Part shown: piece after piece, positions 14,557 through 22,195 of the stretch | Layout: each line of letters begins with the position of its first letter | Position numbering within the stretch: the first letter of the stretch is position 1 | Assembly: GCF_042684645.1 (NCBI RefSeq) | Contig: NZ_JBHULV010000023.1 | Coordinates: 99,043-163,042, forward strand | From: Pseudopedobacter alpinus | GTDB taxonomy: Bacteria; Bacteroidota; Bacteroidia; Sphingobacteriales; Sphingobacteriaceae | DNA length: 64,000 nt | Direction: 5' to 3' | Program-made: the position numbers and the translations under genes | The notes under the pieces: generated by a model | What the model was told of the DNA's origin: nothing | The model's input: only the letters and a program-made list of their open reading frames with translations | The model's database searches: none

Positions 14557-15969
14557 ATGAGTAGTTTTAAACTAAATGTAACCTATAAAAAATTATTAGC
14601 AGATACCACGACACCTGTAAGCATTTATTTGCGCTTAAGAGACGTTTTTCCTAATAGTTTATTATTAGAAAGTTCTGATTACCATAGTCGTGAAAACAGC
14701 ATGAGCTATGTATGTTGCGACCCAGTTGCTGGTATAACTTTAAATAAAGGCAACTTAACCAAAAGCTACCCTAATGATACTAAAGAAGTTTTAGCTGCAA
14801 ATACTTTTAACCTTACAGATGAGGTTTATAACTTTAGAAAAAACTTTGAAAGCAATGCCGATACCAGTCTAAAGTTTATTACTGATGGATTATTTGGTTA
14901 CTTTACACATGAAGCGGTTGAATATTTTGAAGATATAAAACTTAAGAAACAGGAAAATAACGAAAGAGAAATCCCCACTTTTCAGTACCATATTTACCGT
15001 TATATTATAGCTATTGACCATTTTAAAAATGAACTCTACATCGTTAAAAACGAAACAGAGTTTGAAAAAGACGAAAATGGTTTAGAGAAAATTCAACACC
15101 TTATTCAGAATAAAAATTTTCCGGAGTATAAATTTAGCCTACAAGGCGAAGAGACTTCAAACCTAAAAGATGAGGAGTTTATTACCTTGGTAGAAAAAAT
15201 GAAAAAGCATATTTTTCGTGGAGATGTTTTTCAGATTGTGCCTTCCAGAGCTTTCCAAACCTCTTTTTTAGGTGATGAATTTAATGTTTACAGAGCTTTA
15301 CGTTCTATAAATCCATCGCCATATTTATTTTATTTTGATTACGGAAGCTTTAAAATATTTGGGTCTTCGCCCGAAGCACAATTAACTATCAAAAAAGGCG
15401 TTGCGTCCATTTATCCAATTGCCGGAACTTTTAAACGTTCTGGTAATGATGCCCAGGATAAGATTATTGCCGAAGAATTAGAAAACGACCCAAAAGAATC
15501 GGCAGAACATGTGATGTTGGTTGATTTGGCCCGCAACGATTTAAGCCGTCATTGTACCCAAGTAAAAGTTGAAGCTTACAAAGAAGTACAATTTTACTCG
15601 CATTTAATCCATTTGGTATCAAAAGTTAGTGGCCAGCTAAAACCGGGTGTAAACCCATTTAAAATTGTTGCTGATACTTTTCCGGCTGGTACTTTAAGTG
15701 GTGCGCCTAAATACAGAGCAATGGAATTGATAGACCAATATGAAAAAACTAAGCGTAGTTTTTACAGTGGTGCCATAGGTTTTATGGGTTTCAATGGCGA
15801 TTTTAACCATGCCATTATGATTCGTTCTTTTTTAAGCAAAGCCAATAAATTGCATTATCAAGCAGGCGCTGGTATTGTTGCAGATTCTGACCCGGTATCG
15901 GAATTAAATGAAGTAAACCATAAAATAGCAGCTTTAAGAAACGCTCTGAAACAAGCAGAGGAAATTTGA
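14557..15969 (+). CDS. trpE: Anthranilate synthase component I
   Basis: A 470-residue cytosolic enzyme that makes anthranilate from chorismate with ammonia supplied by TrpG, the first committed step of tryptophan synthesis. The feedback-inhibition motif LLLESSD lies near residues 33-39, so it is probably inhibited by Trp. The chorismate-binding domain has FRGDVFQIVPSRAF, FGSSPEAQL, YPIAGTFKRSG, AEHVMLVDLARNDL and AGTLSGAPK. PIAGT and the Trp site favour TrpE over PabB or a salvage isochorismate enzyme. It is the first structural gene after the leader and attenuator. The length is normal for the family. Confidence 0.95.
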   Translation: MSSFKLNVTYKKLLADTTTPVSIYLRLRDVFPNSLLLESSDYHSRENSMSYVCCDPVAGITLNKGNLTKSYPNDTKEVLAANTFNLTDEVYNFRKNFESNADTSLKFITDGLFGYFTHEAVEYFEDIKLKKQENNEREIPTFQYHIYRYIIAIDHFKNELYIVKNETEFEKDENGLEKIQHLIQNKNFPEYKFSLQGEETSNLKDEEFITLVEKMKKHIFRGDVFQIVPSRAFQTSFLGDEFNVYRALRSINPSPYLFYFDYGSFKIFGSSPEAQLTIKKGVASIYPIAGTFKRSGNDAQDKIIAEELENDPKESAEHVMLVDLARNDLSRHCTQVKVEAYKEVQFYSHLIHLVSKVSGQLKPGVNPFKIVADTFPAGTLSGAPKYRAMELIDQYEKTKRSFYSGAIGFMGFNGDFNHAIMIRSFLSKANKLHYQAGAGIVADSDPVSELNEVNHKIAALRNALKQAEEI

Positions 15970-15990
15970 ATTTAAGAAGGTGAGAGGCAT

Positions 15991-16106
15991 AGGGTTTAGG
16001 GTGTAAGGGAATTGCATTCGTTTAAAACTATCCCTCTCAAAAAATGGATAAAATATTTAGGTTGATAATATAATAAGGCCTTAAACCTTACACCATCGAC
16101 CTTTAA
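15991..16106 (+). repeat. Inverted short-word repeats in the trpE-trpG gap
   Basis: The 150-bp gap between trpE and trpG carries AGGGTTTAGGGTGTAAGGG (from 15991) on one side and CCTTAAACCTTACACC (16079-16094) followed by CGACCTTTAAACC on the other. GGTGTAAGG (16000-16008) and CCTTACACC (16086-16094) pair perfectly. No ORF is present. The same word family recurs in the trpG-trpC gap. Confidence 0.65.
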
Positions 16107-16119
16107 ACCATAAAACAAA

Positions 16120-16686
16120 ATGAAAATATTAGTTATAGATAATTACGATTCTTTTACCTACAATTTGGTTCACTTATTAAATGAATTAGGTCACGAGGCA
16201 GAAGTTTGGAGAAATGATAAATTCAAATTAGAAGATGTAAATGCTTTTGATAAAATTTTACTTTCACCAGGGCCAGGAATACCTTCAGAAGCAGGTTTAT
16301 TATTAGAAGTGATTAAAACCTATTCTCCCACAAAAAGCATATTAGGGGTTTGTTTAGGTCAGCAAGCTATTGCCGAAGTTTTTGGTGGCGAGCTTTATAA
16401 TTTAGAAAAACCTGTACATGGCACAGCAACCAATATTGTAATTACAGATGCTGAGGAAGTAATATTTAAAGGTTTAGAAAATGGTTTCAAAATTGGCAGA
16501 TACCACTCTTGGGCGGTAAAGTCAGAAAACTTACCAGATGAATTATTGATTACTGCAACAGATGAAAAAGGAGTGATGATGGCTTTGCGTCACCGTAGTT
16601 TAGATGTGCGTGGCGTACAATTTCACCCAGAATCGGTATTAACCGAATATGGTAAAGAAATGATTGCTAATTGGCTGGAAAATTAG
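16120..16686 (+). CDS. trpG: Anthranilate synthase glutamine amidotransferase component
   Basis: A 188-residue class I glutamine amidotransferase that supplies ammonia to TrpE. Visible motifs are NYDSFTYNLVHLLNELG at the N terminus, the oxyanion region LSPGPGIPSEAG, the nucleophile cysteine in GVCLGQQAIAEVFGG near residue 79, and the catalytic His-Glu pair in GVQFHPESVLTEYG near the C terminus. TrpG can be shared with para-aminobenzoate synthesis (PabA), but its place between trpE and trpC makes tryptophan synthesis its main job. The 150-bp upstream gap contains inverted repeats rather than a clear promoter. Confidence 0.95.
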   Translation: MKILVIDNYDSFTYNLVHLLNELGHEAEVWRNDKFKLEDVNAFDKILLSPGPGIPSEAGLLLEVIKTYSPTKSILGVCLGQQAIAEVFGGELYNLEKPVHGTATNIVITDAEEVIFKGLENGFKIGRYHSWAVKSENLPDELLITATDEKGVMMALRHRSLDVRGVQFHPESVLTEYGKEMIANWLEN

Positions 16687-16691
16687 GTAAA

Positions 16692-16784
16692 AGGTTTAGG
16701 GTAGAAGGTTTAAGGCGTATATAGAGCGCATAACCTTTTGCCATTTTAAAATACCTTAAACCCTTAACCTTATACCCTCAACCT
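16692..16784 (+). repeat. Long imperfect hairpin filling the trpG-trpC gap
   Basis: Bases 16692-16710 pair with 16766-16784 at 17 of 19 positions, giving a long stem with a loop of about 55 nt. The arms are made of words such as AGGTTTAGGG and AAGGTTTAAGG and their complements. The gap is 106 bp, has no gene, and lies where trpD often sits in trp operons. It could affect mRNA stability or partial termination; this is inference. Confidence 0.65.
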
Positions 16785-16792
16785 CAAAAAAG

Positions 16793-17575
16793 ATGAACAT
16801 CCTAGATAAAATAGTTGCCCGTAAAAAAGAAGAAGTAGCATCAGCAAAAGCTAAAACCTCTATTAAAGCATTAGAGTTTTTCCCTGCATTTAAAAGAGAT
16901 ACTTATAGCTTAAAAAGCTTTTTAACCGATCCAAATAAATCGGGGATAATTGCTGAGTTTAAAAGGAAATCGCCTTCAAAAGGAATTATAAACGACAAAG
17001 TTACGGTTGAAGAAGTAACCACAGGTTATGCAAAAGCAGGTGCTTCTGCCCTATCTGTTTTAACAGATCATGATTTTTTTATGGGGCATGAGGACGATGT
17101 AATTGCTGCCCGTAAAGTAAATGACATTCCAATTTTACGCAAAGATTTTATGGTAGATGAATATCAGATTGTGGAGGCCAAAGCCATTGGTGCTGATATT
17201 GTTTTACTAATTGCAGCTTGCCTAACTCCAGATGAAATTTTAAGCTTTGCAAAACTGGCTAAATCTTTAGGATTAAGCACACTTTTGGAAGTACACAACC
17301 GCGAAGAATTAGACAGAAGTTTAAACCCATATTTAGATGTAGTTGGCGTTAATAACAGAAATTTGAAAGATTTTTCTGTTAGTATTGAAACCTCTATAAG
17401 TTTGTCAGAAGTGATTCCGTCAGAATTTTTAAAAATTTCTGAAAGTGCAATAAGTGATACAGGAACTATCAAATTATTAAAATCTCATGGTTTTAATGGT
17501 TTTTTAATTGGAGAAAACTTTATGCGTAGTACAAACCCTGGTTTAGCTATGGCTGAGTTTGTGAAAGGGATTTAA
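16793..17575 (+). CDS. trpC: Indole-3-glycerol phosphate synthase
   Basis: A 260-residue (beta/alpha)8 enzyme that closes the ring of 1-(2-carboxyphenylamino)-1-deoxyribulose-5-phosphate to indole-3-glycerol phosphate. Motifs are MNILDKIVARKKEEVA, the catalytic-lysine segment IIAEFKRKSPSKG near residue 52, LSVLTDHDFFMG, ILRKDFMVDEYQI, LLEVHNREEL, GVNNRNLKDF, SESAIS and GFLIGENFMR. It is monofunctional: no TrpF domain is fused. It is the last trp gene here, followed by two terminators, so trpD, trpF, trpB and trpA must lie elsewhere or be absent. Confidence 0.95.
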   Translation: MNILDKIVARKKEEVASAKAKTSIKALEFFPAFKRDTYSLKSFLTDPNKSGIIAEFKRKSPSKGIINDKVTVEEVTTGYAKAGASALSVLTDHDFFMGHEDDVIAARKVNDIPILRKDFMVDEYQIVEAKAIGADIVLLIAACLTPDEILSFAKLAKSLGLSTLLEVHNREELDRSLNPYLDVVGVNNRNLKDFSVSIETSISLSEVIPSEFLKISESAISDTGTIKLLKSHGFNGFLIGENFMRSTNPGLAMAEFVKGI

Positions 17576-17605
17576 GAAAAATAATTCTTTAAAAAACTGA
17601 TATCC

Positions 17606-17645
17606 AAGTAGGGCATCTCTTTTCGAGAATCCTACTTTGTTTTTT
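17606..17645 (+). terminator. First of two tandem terminators after trpC
   Basis: AAGTAGG (17606-17612) pairs with CCTACTT (17631-17637), with an inner TCTC/GAGA pairing around the loop TTTTC. TTTGTTTTTTT follows. It lies 31 bp after the trpC stop. Confidence 0.8.
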
Positions 17646-17650
17646 TGTCC

Positions 17651-17688
17651 AAGCAGGGTCTCTCTTTTCGAGGACCCTGCTTTATTTT
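17651..17688 (+). terminator. Second tandem terminator after trpC, covarying with the first
   Basis: AAGCAGGGTC (17651-17660) pairs with GACCCTGCTT (17673-17682), followed by TATTTTT. The unit begins about 45 bp after the first and shares the loop TCTCTTTTCGAG. Stem differences between the units are compensatory (T-A in one, C-G in the other). Confidence 0.8.
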
Positions 17689-17689
17689 T

Positions 17690-17789
17690 GCGTTAATGAT
17701 TGAAGCGACATCCTTTTGGTTTTTCCTTCGACTCCGCTCAGGATGACAGCCAAAAGATTTAGTGTTATCTGCTGGCGGAAAAAACGCCC
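17690..17789 (+). repeat. Dispersed intergenic hairpin repeat, copy A
   Basis: About 100 bp, from GCGTTAATGATTGAAGCGAC through CATCCTTTT and CAAAAGATTTAGTG to AAAAAACGCCC. The arms ATCCTTTTGG and CCAAAAGAT pair, and a 24-bp insert (17725-17748, CCTTCGACTCCGCTCAGG plus ATGACA) sits at the tip. Related copies lie at 27747-27843 and, inverted, at 43918-43992. It occupies the trpC-holB intergenic space with the tandem terminators. No gene is present. Confidence 0.8.
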
Positions 17790-17878
17790 AAATTAATTTC
17801 CTTTAATTCATTCCTGAAAATTAACCAACTTAAAAAATAGCCACGCACTAAAACAACAAATTTTCTTATTTTGCAAAC

Positions 17879-19027
17879 ATGCAATTTAAAGACATTGTAG
17901 GGCAAGAAGCGGTAAAAAAACATCTCATACAAACAGTTAAAGATGAACGTATTAGTCATGCACAGCTATTTTTAGGTCCGGAAGGTTCTGGAAGTTTAGT
18001 TTTGGCATTGGCTTATGCGCAATATATTAGTTGCGAAAACAAAGAAGAAAAAGATTCTTGTGGGCTATGTTCATCTTGTCGTAAATACAACAAATTGGTT
18101 CACCCCGATTTACATTTCTCGTACCCGTTTTTTGCTAAACATAAAGAAGATACAGCACTTACTTTTATTGAAGAATGGCGTAAGGCATTTTTAGCGAACC
18201 CTTATTTAGGTTTAGATGAATGGCGGGAGCAACTCAGTGCTGATAATAAACAAGCAAATATTAATATTGCCGAAGCACATAGCATCATTAGTAAACTAAG
18301 TTTAAAACCCTTCGAATCTGAGTATAAAGTCTTGATACTTTGGCTGCCAGAATATCTTGAAAAAGAAGGAAACGCATTACTAAAGGTAATTGAAGAACCA
18401 TCGCAAAAAACACTTTTTTTACTGGTAGCGCAAAATCAAGAACAAATACTAAATACCATTATATCCAGAACCCAACTGGTGAAAATACCCAAACTTAAAA
18501 CTCAAGAAATTGAAGATTATTTATTTAATCATAAAAACATTGAACAAACTAAAGCTAAACAGGTAGCTTATTTAAGCAATGGAAGTTTACAAACCGCGTT
18601 ACATTTATTAACCCACCAAGAAAATGATTACCATGATATTTTTTTAAATTGGTTAAGAGCTTGTTGGGGAAATAACGGTTTACAAATTGTAACCTATACA
18701 GAAGGAGATTTAGCTAAAATGGGACGTGAAAACCAGAAAAACTTTTTGCGTTACGGTATTAATTTAATGCGAGAATGCACTTTATTTATGGCAGAAGCTC
18801 CGGGCTTAATTCATATACCAGAAAAAGAGTTAGAATTTATTAGTAAATTTTCGCAGGTTTTGAGTTTGGCAAAAGCTCAAGCCATTGCAAACGAGCTTGA
18901 AAAAGCACATTATCATATCGAAAGAAATGCAAATCCTAAAATATTATTTTTAGATGTATCTTTGATATTAGTTAAAATTTTAAAGTTTAATACGCTCCGC
19001 CACACGGCGGACTCAATTATATTATAA
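17879..19027 (+). CDS. holB: DNA polymerase III subunit delta-prime
   Basis: A 382-residue clamp-loader subunit of the AAA+ type. The N terminus (MQFKDIVGQEAVKKHLIQTV, then RISHAQLFLGPEGSGS) holds a modified Walker A region, as expected for delta-prime, which does not hydrolyse ATP. A zinc module with cysteines in ISCENKEEKDSCGLCSSCRK follows, then the segment LLKVIEEPSQKTLFLLVAQN and sensor ISRTQLVKIPKL. The C-terminal helical domain contacts other clamp-loader subunits. It is the first gene of a holB-ricT-gldH block conserved in Bacteroidota, with only 3 bp before ricT. The preceding ~300 bp hold terminators and a dispersed repeat. Confidence 0.9.
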   Translation: MQFKDIVGQEAVKKHLIQTVKDERISHAQLFLGPEGSGSLVLALAYAQYISCENKEEKDSCGLCSSCRKYNKLVHPDLHFSYPFFAKHKEDTALTFIEEWRKAFLANPYLGLDEWREQLSADNKQANINIAEAHSIISKLSLKPFESEYKVLILWLPEYLEKEGNALLKVIEEPSQKTLFLLVAQNQEQILNTIISRTQLVKIPKLKTQEIEDYLFNHKNIEQTKAKQVAYLSNGSLQTALHLLTHQENDYHDIFLNWLRACWGNNGLQIVTYTEGDLAKMGRENQKNFLRYGINLMRECTLFMAEAPGLIHIPEKELEFISKFSQVLSLAKAQAIANELEKAHYHIERNANPKILFLDVSLILVKILKFNTLRHTADSIIL

Positions 19028-19030
19028 ATT

Positions 19031-20353
19031 ATGGGATGTGGAAGTTGTTCATCGGGCGGGTGTACCCCTGGTGGCTGCAAAAGTAACGGCTCTTGTTTAA
19101 CAGACGGCGGTTGCAGCAAATTAGATGTTTACGATTGGTTATCTGATATGGATTTACCTTCAAATTTTAAACCTTTTCCTTATGTTGAAATTAGATTTAA
19201 AGGAGCAAGAAAAGACTTTTACCGTAACGACGAAAATATATATTTAGAAGCTGGAGAATTAGTGGCAGTTGAAACTACTACTGGTGGATATGACATAGGA
19301 CATGTTACCCTTACTGGCGAGTTGGTAAGGATGCAGATGAAACGTAAACGCGTTACAGAAGAAAAAGCACCATTAAAAATTTACAGAAAAGCAACAACAC
19401 AAGATGTAGATAAATGGAAAAATGCGAAAGAAAAAGAATCTGAAACCATGCATAAAGCTAGAACCATAGCTTTAGAATTAGGTTTAGCAATGAAACTTTC
19501 TGATGTAGAATACCAAGGAGACAGGTCTAAAGCGACTTTTTATTATACTGCAGAAGGCAGGGTTGATTTTAGGGAATTGATAAAAAAATTAGCAGAATCT
19601 TTTAGGGTACGTATAGAAATGCGTCAAATTGGTATGCGCCAAGAAGCTAGTCGTTTAGGAGGAATTGGCTCTTGCGGTCGAGAGCTTTGTTGTAGCACCT
19701 GGTTAACTGATTTCAAAACCGTTTCAACATCAGCAGCTAGGTACCAAAATTTATCATTAAACACTTTAAAATTAGCCGGACAATGCGGTAAGTTAAAGTG
19801 CTGTTTAAATTATGAGCTAGATACTTACATGGATGCTTTAAAAACTATCCCTAATCATGCTGATCGTTTAAAAACAGAAAAAGGAGAAGCTCGTTTACAA
19901 AAAACAGATATTTTTAAACAAATTATGTGGTTTAGTTATTTTGGAGAAGATAACACTTGGATTCCGGTTGAAGTTGATAGAGTGAAAGAAATTCAGGAGA
20001 TGAATAAAAAAGGTGAGAAACCTGAAGACCTGAGAGACCTTGCATTGATAACGGAAGAGCTTAAAGTGGCAGAAAAATCTTTTGATTATGAAAATGTAGT
20101 TGGGCAAGACAGCTTAACCCGTTTAGACGAAAAAGCCCGAAAAAATAAAAACAATACCCGTAATAAAAACAGAAACAAAAATACCAGACCTGAAAAAAGC
20201 ACAGTAACAACTGAGTCAAAACCACAAAACACTACCGCCGAACCTAAAATAAAGACGTTAGATGGAGTTGCAAGCACACCTGAAAACAGACCAAAAAAGA
20301 ACAACAGAAATAAAAACAGAAGAAATAACAATAAAAAACCCGATCAAGATTAA
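19031..20353 (+). CDS. ricT: RicT/YaaT-like PSP1-domain protein
   Basis: A 440-residue protein. The N terminus is very rich in cysteine (MGCGSCSSGGCTPGGCKSNG, then SCLTDGGCSK), which is unusual. The PSP1 domain follows (VEIRFKGARKDFYRND to GYDIGHVTLTGELVRMQMKR) and then the conserved block MRQIGMRQEASRLGGIGSCG with ELCCSTW and LAGQCGKLKCCLNYE. In Bacillus, RicT forms an Fe-S-containing complex with RicA and RicF that affects RNA processing. The C-terminal ~80 residues are a low-complexity Asn/Lys/Arg tail that may bind RNA. It overlaps gldH by one base (TAATG), so the two are translationally coupled. The role in Bacteroidota is inferred. Confidence 0.85.
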   Translation: MGCGSCSSGGCTPGGCKSNGSCLTDGGCSKLDVYDWLSDMDLPSNFKPFPYVEIRFKGARKDFYRNDENIYLEAGELVAVETTTGGYDIGHVTLTGELVRMQMKRKRVTEEKAPLKIYRKATTQDVDKWKNAKEKESETMHKARTIALELGLAMKLSDVEYQGDRSKATFYYTAEGRVDFRELIKKLAESFRVRIEMRQIGMRQEASRLGGIGSCGRELCCSTWLTDFKTVSTSAARYQNLSLNTLKLAGQCGKLKCCLNYELDTYMDALKTIPNHADRLKTEKGEARLQKTDIFKQIMWFSYFGEDNTWIPVEVDRVKEIQEMNKKGEKPEDLRDLALITEELKVAEKSFDYENVVGQDSLTRLDEKARKNKNNTRNKNRNKNTRPEKSTVTTESKPQNTTAEPKIKTLDGVASTPENRPKKNNRNKNRRNNNKKPDQD

Positions 20354-20826
20354 TGCATTTTTTTAAGCGAATTTTCTTTTTAGGCCTAACATTATCTGTA
20401 TTACAAGCTTGTAATACAGATAATGTTGTAGTAGATAGTTTTGAAAAAATACCAAAAGAAACTTGGTCTTACATAAACCCTATAAAAGCTTCAGTAACTG
20501 TTACGGACAGTACTAAAGCTTATAATATTTATGTTAATTTTAGACATACCTCAGATTATAAGTACGCAAATATTTGGTTGAGATTTCACATTATTGGCCC
20601 AAATAAGAAAGATATTCCTTTACGCCAAGAGTTTCAATTAGCAGAAGCAGATGGGAAATGGTTAGGTACTGGTTCTGGTAATTTATACAATTATCAATTG
20701 ATTTTTAAGGATGGCTATAAATTTCCTGGTAATGGTAAATATACTTTAATAGTGGAGCAAAACATGCGAGACAATCCGCTTAAAGCAATTAGTGATGTTG
20801 GCTTGTATGTAGAGTTGGCGAAATAA
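20353..20826 (+). CDS. gldH: Gliding motility-associated lipoprotein GldH
   Basis: A 157-residue lipoprotein with SPII signal (MHFFKRIFFLGLTLSVLQAC). The mature part matches the GldH family: VVDSFEKIPKETWSYINPIK, then FRHTSDYKYANIWLRFHI and a C-terminal GKYTLIVEQNMRDNPLKAIS. In Flavobacterium johnsoniae GldH is needed for gliding and is linked to the T9SS machinery. The start codon overlaps the ricT stop. Many non-gliding Bacteroidota keep it, so its presence supports a T9SS but does not prove motility. A perfect hairpin terminator follows within 20 bp. Confidence 0.9.
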   Translation: MHFFKRIFFLGLTLSVLQACNTDNVVVDSFEKIPKETWSYINPIKASVTVTDSTKAYNIYVNFRHTSDYKYANIWLRFHIIGPNKKDIPLRQEFQLAEADGKWLGTGSGNLYNYQLIFKDGYKFPGNGKYTLIVEQNMRDNPLKAISDVGLYVELAK

Positions 20827-20844
20827 ATAATTCTATAACATTGT

Positions 20845-20875
20845 AAGCCTTTTGAAATTTAATTTCAAAAGGCTT
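20845..20875. terminator. Perfect 14-bp hairpin between convergent gldH and waaA
   Basis: Bases 20845-20858 pair without mismatch with 20862-20875 around a TTA loop, and a T run follows on the forward strand. The reverse strand also has T residues after the stem, so it probably terminates both gldH and waaA transcripts. Confidence 0.85.
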
Positions 20876-20892
20876 TTTTATGATTACCGAAA

Positions 20893-22131
20893 TTAATTTT
20901 CTGGAAAAACATATTCCATTATAACTTCAGTAGCTCCAATATTTACAGCAACATAATTCTTAGCTTTTAATCCAGCTTCAATTCTAAATTTGGGCTGGTT
21001 AATTAGTTTCTCAAAAATTATGTTTAGCTCTTGTTGATTTGCAATAGTAAAGCCTCCGCCATTAGTAATTAAATCTTTAGCTTCCTGAAATTTTTGAAAG
21101 TTACTACCAAATACAACTGGCAAACCCCAAGCAGCGGCTTCTAAAGTATTATGTATTCCTACGCCAAAACCACCACCTATGTATGCTATATCGCCATAAC
21201 TATACAAAGAAGAGAGCATTCCTATATTATCAATAATTATACATTTAATTGCAGAATTTAAGTTTTCTGAACTATTTAATAGTGAAGAATAACGGACCGA
21301 TTGATCTCCCAAAAGCTTTTCTAAATTCAGAATTTTATCTTCTCCAATTTCGTGAGGTGCAAAAATAATCTTCCAATCGCCATTAAGGTTTTTAATGTAG
21401 TTCGCTATTAATTCTTCATCTTGTGGCCAAGTACTGCCCGCAATAATCAATTTATGCTCAGCTTTAAATGCTTCAATTAAAGGAAATTCTTTTTTATTCT
21501 TTGCTAAATCTAAAACACTATCAAATCGGGTATCGCCACAAATGGTATAGTTTTTAAAACCAATGCCGTTTAACAAAACGGCTGATTCTTTATTTTGGAT
21601 AAAAAAGTGCGTCACAAAACTTAAAATTTTTCGGTTAAAGCCTCCATACCATTTAAAAAAAATATGCTTAGGTCTAAATATAGCAGAAGTAACAAAAACA
21701 GGAATATTATTTTTATTTAACGTTTTATAAAAGTGATACCAGTATTCGTACTTATTAAAAAATGCAATTTCGGGTTTAAAAAGAGCTATAAAATCTTCGG
21801 CATTTTGCTTTGTGTCTAACGGTAAATAGAGAATATAATCTCCTAAATTAGAGTTTTTACGAATCTCGTATCCTGATGGAGAAAAAAAGGTGATGATGAT
21901 TTGTTTCTGAGGTTGTTGAGTTTTAATAGCTTGTAACAAAGGCTTTCCTTGCTCAAACTCGCCTAATGAAGCAAAATGAAACCATACTTTTGTTGTTGAA
22001 GGATTTACAACAAATTTTTGTTGCCAATTTTTTCTGCCAACAAGCCAAAGTTTTGCCTTCTTGTTAAAAAAAGAAAAAAAAACTACCAAGAAGTAGTAAG
22101 ATTTAATTACAATGTTATAAAAAACAAGCAT
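20893..22131 (-). CDS. waaA: 3-deoxy-D-manno-octulosonic acid transferase
   Basis: A 412-residue GT30-family enzyme that adds Kdo to lipid A precursor at the inner face of the inner membrane. An N-terminal hydrophobic segment (residues about 6-21) probably anchors it. GT-B features include VWFHFASLGEFEQGKPLLQA, IITFFSPSGYEI, the segment PLDTKQNAEDFIALFKPEIA, AGSTWPQDEELI and the nucleotide-binding C-terminal motif GGGFGVGIHNTLEAAAWGLP. The length is close to the E. coli enzyme. It is divergent from ugd with 64 bp between starts, and convergent with gldH. Whether it adds one or two Kdo residues cannot be told. Confidence 0.92.
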   Translation of the reverse strand: MLVFYNIVIKSYYFLVVFFSFFNKKAKLWLVGRKNWQQKFVVNPSTTKVWFHFASLGEFEQGKPLLQAIKTQQPQKQIIITFFSPSGYEIRKNSNLGDYILYLPLDTKQNAEDFIALFKPEIAFFNKYEYWYHFYKTLNKNNIPVFVTSAIFRPKHIFFKWYGGFNRKILSFVTHFFIQNKESAVLLNGIGFKNYTICGDTRFDSVLDLAKNKKEFPLIEAFKAEHKLIIAGSTWPQDEELIANYIKNLNGDWKIIFAPHEIGEDKILNLEKLLGDQSVRYSSLLNSSENLNSAIKCIIIDNIGMLSSLYSYGDIAYIGGGFGVGIHNTLEAAAWGLPVVFGSNFQKFQEAKDLITNGGGFTIANQQELNIIFEKLINQPKFRIEAGLKAKNYVAVNIGATEVIMEYVFPEN

Positions 22132-22195
22132 TTAATAATTTGAATGATTAACTTCGTCAAGTTTAATTAAATTTAATAAAATACCGTAATATAAT

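Noticed and set aside
20086..20331. 81-codon hydrophobic reverse ORF at the end of ricT
   Set aside because: Its Phe/Leu-rich sequence is simply the complement of the Lys/Asn-rich tail of RicT.
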